A DNA stretch of 36,126 nt, from NCBI GenBank assembly GCA_029061225.1, contig JAIDSM010000075.1:1-36126 (forward strand), given 5' to 3'. The notes below the pieces were generated by a model. That model was not told where the DNA came from. It saw only the letters and a program-made list of their open reading frames with translations, and searched no databases. The position numbers were made by a program, and so were the translations under genes. Origin of the DNA: Muribaculaceae bacterium (GTDB taxonomy: Bacteria; Bacteroidota; Bacteroidia; Bacteroidales; Muribaculaceae). Of this stretch, positions 32,801-36,126 are shown piece after piece (positions within the stretch are counted from its first letter, which is position 1; each line of letters begins with the position of its first letter).

Positions 32801-34692
32801 AGCAAGATAAAATGTTTGTCAAGATCAGCATCGCTATATAATACGAAGCATCGGGCTTCAAGATGTGGGTCGCGACCTGCGCGTCCAGCCTCCTGAACAT
32901 AATTCTCCAATGAATCAGAAATGTCATAGTGTATCACCAGACCAACATCTTTTTTGTCAACCCCCATACCGAAGGCAGATGTCGCCACAATGATACGCAC
33001 CCTGTCGTACATGAAAGCTTCCTGATTGGCCACCTTATCATCCACATTCATCCTTCCATTGAAGGGAAGGGCCTTGAAACCATCCCGCGTAAGTTTTTCA
33101 GCCAATTGCTGCGTCCGTTTGGTACGAGACACATACACGATGGTCGGAGACGAGGATTCAGCGATCAGCGAACGCAGTTTCACATACTTCTCCTCTTCCG
33201 TATCGACATGAATAACAGAATACCGCAGGTTGGTACGAGTGGCAGACGATGCGAATATCTTTAGATCAATATCGAGAGTCTTCTTGAAGTAGTCGCATAT
33301 ATCCTGTATGACCTTCTGCTTAGCAGTCGCCGTAAAGCAGGAAATGGGTATGGCCTTATTGCTCCTTTTTTTCTTCAGGTATTCGCGGAAGAACTTCCCG
33401 ATATAGAGATAATCTACCCGGAAATCCTGTCCCCACGAGGAGAAACAGTGTGCTTCATCTATTACAACACGCACTATATGGCGGGCCAGCAATATTTTCT
33501 CTATGGTCTTAGACCGCAGCATTTCCGGAGCTATGTATAGAAGGGAGGCTTCTCCATCCATCACGCGCTGTATAGCTTCCGCCCGACTCAGAGGATCAAG
33601 AAGACCATTGATAGTGACGGCGTCGGTAATTCCCCTTTCTGCAAGATTATCCACCTGATCCTTCATCAAAGATTGTAACGGAGAGATGACGACTGTAAGA
33701 CCATGTACTGAACGCCCTTCCATTAAGGCCGGCAACTGGAATGTCAGAGATTTTCCTCCCCCCGTAGGGAAAATGGCCAGAAGCGATTTATGCTCTACCG
33801 CAGCACGAACAGCATTCTCCTGCAGGGGTTCTCCATCATAAGTCCGGAACTTGTCAAAGCCGAAGAATCGATTGAGATTAACATGCACATCAAGTTCTGT
33901 GTTGCAATATGTGCAACCCTGGCTGCATTTAGTATGCCGGAGCAGTAGCACCAGATTCTCAACATTCGGATAATTTTGCAGAACCCATCCGGGTGTGATG
34001 GATCGATAATCTGTGGTGTCGATCAAAGCAAGCGCGTATGCCAATTCACGCGGGTATTTCCGAATTGCACTTTCTATATCTGCATTATGGCAGATCTTGT
34101 CTCTATATTCTGACTGAATCTGCCTCACTAATGACTCTTTCAGTCCAACTTTCGCATTGACAAAAGCCAAGAATCCCTTAAATTCGTCAAGACCTTGGAG
34201 AAGGGTTGCAAATATCATCTTCTTAGAGTCTGAAAGTCGTTCCCAACAAGAGACTTCGTCCATGAGGAGGTCACGGGCTTTTTCACAGTCGTTTACAGGA
34301 TTGTTCAGTTGGTCGGATACAAGCTTGTCATCTTTCACCAAATGATGATAAGGACGCTCCGGAAAAAGCAGTGGAGACAAATAGAGGGTATCCACCAGTA
34401 TGAAATAGGGTATGGCATCACCAAACAAATACTTGGCGTCATGATGAATGATGTTATGTCCACAGATAAAATCCACATCCTTTAGGAAAGTAATCAGACC
34501 CTGCTTATCTGCTGCATGGTATACTGCGCCATCCCATCTTACAGCTCCAATATCATGAATCTTTTTATCACGCAATCCAACCTCAACATCCACAAAACAA
34601 TAGCGGGAAGCATCACGTGACGTTTCCCTTGAGCGGGGCTGCCTGTTTTCCGCTTCTTTGACCGCATGGATTATTCTATCCCAGAATGCCAT
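29815..34692 (-). CDS. DEDDh exonuclease-RecQ-UvrD fusion helicase
   Basis: One 1625-aa protein carries three DNA-processing modules. First is a DEDDh 3'-5' exonuclease (about 28-145) with Asp35-Val-Glu37, His79-Asn80 with Asp85, and the HHLVKDDKLVSDQLNN/ND region. A Cys cluster (CSQGCTYCNTE, about 255-265) follows. The RecQ helicase has PTGGGKS near residue 309, DEAH near 412 and EAGRAGRD near 602, then winged-helix-like regions to about 1040. The UvrD-type helicase has GPGSGKTRVL near 1089, IDEAQD near 1197, DDQNIFEFRGS and STIHKAKGREF near 1447. All catalytic motifs look intact. It is probably a DNA repair or anti-mobile-element machine. It is made with the upstream four-helix protein and both are bounded by the direct repeats at 29687 and 35673. 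Confidence 0.9.
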   Translation of the reverse strand: MAFWDRIIHAVKEAENRQPRSRETSRDASRYCFVDVEVGLRDKKIHDIGAVRWDGAVYHAADKQGLITFLKDVDFICGHNIIHHDAKYLFGDAIPYFILVDTLYLSPLLFPERPYHHLVKDDKLVSDQLNNPVNDCEKARDLLMDEVSCWERLSDSKKMIFATLLQGLDEFKGFLAFVNAKVGLKESLVRQIQSEYRDKICHNADIESAIRKYPRELAYALALIDTTDYRSITPGWVLQNYPNVENLVLLLRHTKCSQGCTYCNTELDVHVNLNRFFGFDKFRTYDGEPLQENAVRAAVEHKSLLAIFPTGGGKSLTFQLPALMEGRSVHGLTVVISPLQSLMKDQVDNLAERGITDAVTINGLLDPLSRAEAIQRVMDGEASLLYIAPEMLRSKTIEKILLARHIVRVVIDEAHCFSSWGQDFRVDYLYIGKFFREYLKKKRSNKAIPISCFTATAKQKVIQDICDYFKKTLDIDLKIFASSATRTNLRYSVIHVDTEEEKYVKLRSLIAESSSPTIVYVSRTKRTQQLAEKLTRDGFKALPFNGRMNVDDKVANQEAFMYDRVRIIVATSAFGMGVDKKDVGLVIHYDISDSLENYVQEAGRAGRDPHLEARCFVLYSDADLDKHFILLNQTKLSISEIQQVWKAVKDLTKQRMRVCCSALEIARQAGWDDSVSDIETRVRTALAALEQAGYIERGSNVPHVYATGITVKNMDEARRRITESLLFEKEEVDKAVRIIKSLISQKHIAKAQDSEAESRIDYLADILGLSKNDVVSSVERMRQEGILADSKDISAYLHDSGDSENKSKRLLERFTRLERYILGFISSDACRISYKQLNDNAHKDGVETATEKDIRTLLYFLTVKGYTRKKEDASRNIELSCQTDVMSTLRRFEKRLEICQFAIGWLYRQIPQSVEEGSKGKGISFSVVELLKDLKSSGNTLLESMQSVRLEDVEEALLYLSKIGALKLEGGFLVLYNAMDIRRLKDNRLRYKQEDYRMLSEFYRQKIQQVHIVGEYANLMVRDYNAALQYVHDYFHMDYKRFLSKYFKGERQREIERNVTPEKYEHIFGTLSERQMEIISDKESRCIVVAAGPGSGKTRVLVHKLASLLLLEDVKHEQLLMLTFSRAAATEFKQRLLGLIGNAAHFVEIKTFHSYCFDLLGRIGSLDDAKGVVAEAAKMITKGEVEPNRIAKTVLVIDEAQDMSAEEYALLHALMSFNEEMRVIAVGDDDQNIFEFRGSDSRYMIQLLKESDARFIEMTENYRSSHHVVDFANVLANGIAGRMKTNPIVSMSHKEGSVFIRHHVSHIMYEPLVNDLLKHRRNGSTCVLTQTNEEAVILVALLRKQGLNSRLVQNMDGFRFYNMAEVRMFLKQIDQSSHTPIIPDQVWEKAKQKTFDVYANSSSLNYLQRCLYLFEQTNKTKYFTDFKEFIFESSIEDFCDLSGADVVVSTIHKAKGREFDDVYMLIAQPKNIQNNEMRRYYVGATRAKERLFIHTDTSIFDKIPADEHHVSQELYGMPDEIVLQLSHRDVNLGFFKTRKNEILALRAGQRLRFENNYLYECESNKVVAQLSQKMQHELDLWTGKNYKVVSASIRFIVAWRPKDAVQEEKEHAVLLVDLMLRKELT

Positions 34693-34752
34693 TTGAATAG
34701 ATTAATTCCTGTAGAGTCAGGGATTTCCTACCTCAATACATTTTACATGTGT

Positions 34753-35133
34753 TTAGAAGCGACGTTTCCCAAGCAGGAGTTCAAGAGCCTTCATACCGCT
34801 ACGCAACAAACCTTGGAGACCCTCGCATTTTTCCCTTATAGATGCAAAAGAAATAAGGCTATAGCTGCCGCTTGCCTCCAATATATTCATCCAATAAAGT
34901 GATAGATGCGAGTATTTCATAGCATCCTTGTATGATTCCTCCATATTTGACTGAAACGTGTGACTGGGTACCATCTCCTGAGATACCTCAGCCGCCAATA
35001 ATTTCTCACCGATACGAGCAGATTCTGATATGAGCTGCTCCAATGGATAATCTATCACATATCCACTTGCCTTGACAGCCTGCACTACAGCGGCAGCAAA
35101 CTCCATTGCTTCATTATAAGCGGGACTAAACAT
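34753..35133 (-). CDS. Four-helix-bundle protein (23S rRNA intervening-sequence protein family)
   Basis: This 126-aa protein matches the four-helix-bundle fold of the 23S rRNA intervening-sequence/Avd-like family. It has an ISESARIGEKLLAAE region, then FQSNMEESYKDAMKYSHLSLYWMNILEASGSY, and a final ASIREKCEGLQGLLRSGMKALE helix; these positions follow the family pattern (written here in pieces: SYKDAMKYSHLSL, YWMNILEASG). Such proteins are basic helical bundles that can bind RNA or form pentameric rings; some are carried in rRNA insertions or as partners of retroelements (Avd). No rRNA is nearby. It lies 60 bases upstream of the helicase on the same strand, with the promoter box at 35176-35183, so the two form one operon. 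Its own role here is unknown. Confidence 0.8.
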   Translation of the reverse strand: MFSPAYNEAMEFAAAVVQAVKASGYVIDYPLEQLISESARIGEKLLAAEVSQEMVPSHTFQSNMEESYKDAMKYSHLSLYWMNILEASGSYSLISFASIREKCEGLQGLLRSGMKALELLLGKRRF

Positions 35134-35175
35134 CGATATATAGTTTTAAGGTTTACATTATTCTGGTTACTAATG

Positions 35176-35183
35176 CAAAGTTA
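35176..35183 (-). promoter_or_regulatory. -7 box TAACTTTG for the four-helix/helicase operon
   Basis: CAAAGTTA on the plus strand is TAACTTTG on the minus strand. The transcript would begin near 35170, about 37 bases before the start codon of the four-helix gene. No other promoter is visible between that gene and the helicase, so the operon likely depends on this one. The -33 part is weak. Confidence 0.6.
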
Positions 35184-35337
35184 ATGATTTTTCTCTAAAC
35201 TTCAGCATTATACACCTATTTTTTCTGTAAGATCGGAATCCCGAGTATATAAAAATCAACCGATATGAATTATATACAAACAAATTATGAATTATGGATG
35301 ACCCTAATAATTATGTAACCTTGATTTTCAACCAATT

Positions 35338-35374
35338 ATTTGTTTGTATTTGTTTGGCCAAAATACAAACAAAT
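35338..35374. repeat. 14-bp inverted repeat in AT-rich intergenic region
   Basis: ATTTGTTTGTATTT at 35338-35351 pairs with AAATACAAACAAAT at 35361-35374 around a 9-base loop. A second hairpin lies at 35444-35453 with 35466-35475 (AATATTCCTC and GAGGAATATT). Units like AAACAAATT recur near 35380 and 35600. The stretch 35134-35827 holds no gene that I can support; a 68-codon frame at 35294-35500 was rejected because it runs through these hairpins. Confidence 0.55.
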
Positions 35375-35672
35375 CAATCGGACAAACAAATTCTCATTAT
35401 TTATCCGATTGATTATCTTTTAGTTGCTTGCTTGAAGGCAATCAATATTCCTCCTCTATATGAAAGAGGAATATTCCGGAGGATTATTGTATCGGTATAA
35501 TTTTAGCGAAATTAATGATCTCAATCATTAGGATTTTCATCGAATATGGTCAAACAAACCGGACCACCTGAGACTATAAAACACCATTGGCCAAACAAAT
35601 TTCATTACTTCCAATATAGCATCTGCTTTTCTAAGGGCAGCACAAACCTACTTTCCTTTTATCACAAAAAAC

Positions 35673-35713
35673 CAAAACAAAACACCGCAAAAAACTAAAA
35701 TGAGATTTTGATT
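35673..35713 (+). repeat. Right copy of the direct repeat bounding the helicase unit
   Basis: This is the partner of 29687-29726, with 27 of the first 29 bases identical and TTTTGATT closing the match. The AC-rich unit is also repeated locally: a first, more diverged version begins at 35661. It sits 115 bases upstream of the next plus-strand gene. Confidence 0.55.
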
Positions 35714-35815
35714 GTGCATTCCTAAGAAACGAAACAAATTGTGGCACATTGATAACCTTTTCCATTTTATGTTATAAAACATATAAAAAAAAGATATTGA
35801 TGTCAAATTATAGAC

Positions 35816-35823
35816 TATCTTTG
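35816..35823 (+). promoter_or_regulatory. -7 box TATCTTTG for the last gene
   Basis: TATCTTTG fits TAnnTTTG. The transcript would start near 35830, and the first ATG at 35828 is right there, so the transcript may be leaderless or start at the next Met. A possible TTG at 35797-35799 is 16 bases away, closer than usual. Confidence 0.5.
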
Positions 35824-35827
35824 CAAA

Positions 35828-36126
35828 ATGAATAGGATAATATGTTTTCTTGCGCTCGTTTTAATCCGGCTGTCGGCAGTATCACAGGAAATGACTGCCG
35901 AGGATTATTATGTCTCCGCTTTCAAAGAGATGTCCGACATGTTTGATGGAAATAATCTTTCCATCAAGAGGGCAGTTTTTCTGGCGGAATGGGCCTATCT
36001 CGAAGGAAAACTGGACTATGAAAAGGATTTCTGCAATGAGATAGATAGAATAACGGCATTCCTCAACCGGTTTTATGACGCAAACAGACTCAGTTCGTAT
36101 AAGACAGGAAAGCAGATGGCCATCAA
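35828..36126 (+). CDS. Partial secreted protein cut by the window end
   Basis: The frame opens at 35828 and stays open to the end of the window, so about 99 residues are visible and the C-terminus is missing. Residues 1-19 form a signal peptide (MNRIICFLALVLIRLSAVS), so the product is exported. The mature start reads EMTAEDYYVSAFKEMSDMF. It continues through an acidic helical region with AVFLAEWAYLEGKLDYEKDF, similar in style to Bacteroidales secreted helical or transglutaminase-related proteins that I recall only loosely. I cannot name its function. The -7 box immediately upstream supports it being a real gene that stands alone. Confidence 0.65.
   Translation, partial: MNRIICFLALVLIRLSAVSQEMTAEDYYVSAFKEMSDMFDGNNLSIKRAVFLAEWAYLEGKLDYEKDFCNEIDRITAFLNRFYDANRLSSYKTGKQMAI

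Noticed and set aside
33900-33935. CSQGCTYC in the fused helicase as a radical-SAM motif
   Set aside because: Spacing resembles Cys-x3-Cys-x2-Cys but the surroundings belong to the exonuclease-RecQ linker and no radical-SAM domain is present; it is more likely a zinc site.
35294-35500. 68-codon plus-strand reading frame
   Set aside because: It runs through two inverted repeats and repeat units, has no start signal, and its composition is AT-rich like the surrounding non-coding DNA.
1-36126. CRISPR array, tRNA, rRNA, transposase, integrase
   Set aside because: No regular spacer-repeat array, cloverleaf, rRNA signature or DDE/tyrosine recombinase motif was found when reading both strands by eye. 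tRNA scanning software could still find one I missed.

Overview
The window looks like a chromosomal segment of a gut member of the Bacteroidales. The evidence is Bacteroidetes-type promoters (TAnnTTTG at -7, sometimes with TTTG or TTG about 19-20 bases upstream), start codons with A-rich leaders rather than Shine-Dalgarno sites, and typical gene content: lipoproteins with Bacteroidetes signals, a GH88/GH105 hydrolase, a Ser-type sulfatase with its maturase, and an aspartate:alanine exchanger with aspartate decarboxylase. A Muribaculaceae-like genome is my best guess, from memory of similar gene sets and intergenic repeats; the sequence alone does not prove it. I see no rRNA, tRNA, CRISPR array, transposase or integrase.

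Layout. (1) 1-508: non-coding, with three tandem perfect hairpins and a strong promoter. (2) 509-10917: a one-strand defence operon with type I restriction-modification genes hsdM, hsdS and hsdR. It is interleaved with an 83-aa membrane/coiled-coil protein, a winged-helix-like/DUF488 fusion and an unrecognised 287-aa protein. It ends with a 644-aa orphan. HsdR carries an extra C-terminal block of about 170 residues that is AT-rich like the orphan. (3) 11133-18537: chromosomal genes, namely a metallo-beta-lactamase-fold lipoprotein, an L,D-transpeptidase lipoprotein, an RluA-type pseudouridine synthase, a DUF7309/DUF6930-like protein, a PAS protein, a small secreted protein and MnmD. (4) 18768-22734: dUTPase, then the aspT-asdA pair for aspartate/alanine exchange and decarboxylation. 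(5) 22849-29663: a GH88/GH105 hydrolase, a SWIM-SNF2 helicase, and a sulfatase overlapping its radical-SAM maturase. (6) 29687-35713: a second candidate defence or repair unit, a four-helix-bundle protein and a 1625-aa exonuclease-RecQ-UvrD fusion, bounded by imperfect direct repeats. (7) 35828-end: a truncated secreted-protein gene.

The strongest candidates for undescribed biology are the expanded type I operon (accessory genes between S and R, the extended HsdR and the 644-aa protein) and the repeat-bounded four-helix/RecQ-UvrD unit. Intergenic DNA also carries REP-like multi-hairpin repeats (16327-16411, 18613-18696, fragment near 17733) and a heptamer satellite before asdA. All calls come from reading motifs and composition; no database search was run.
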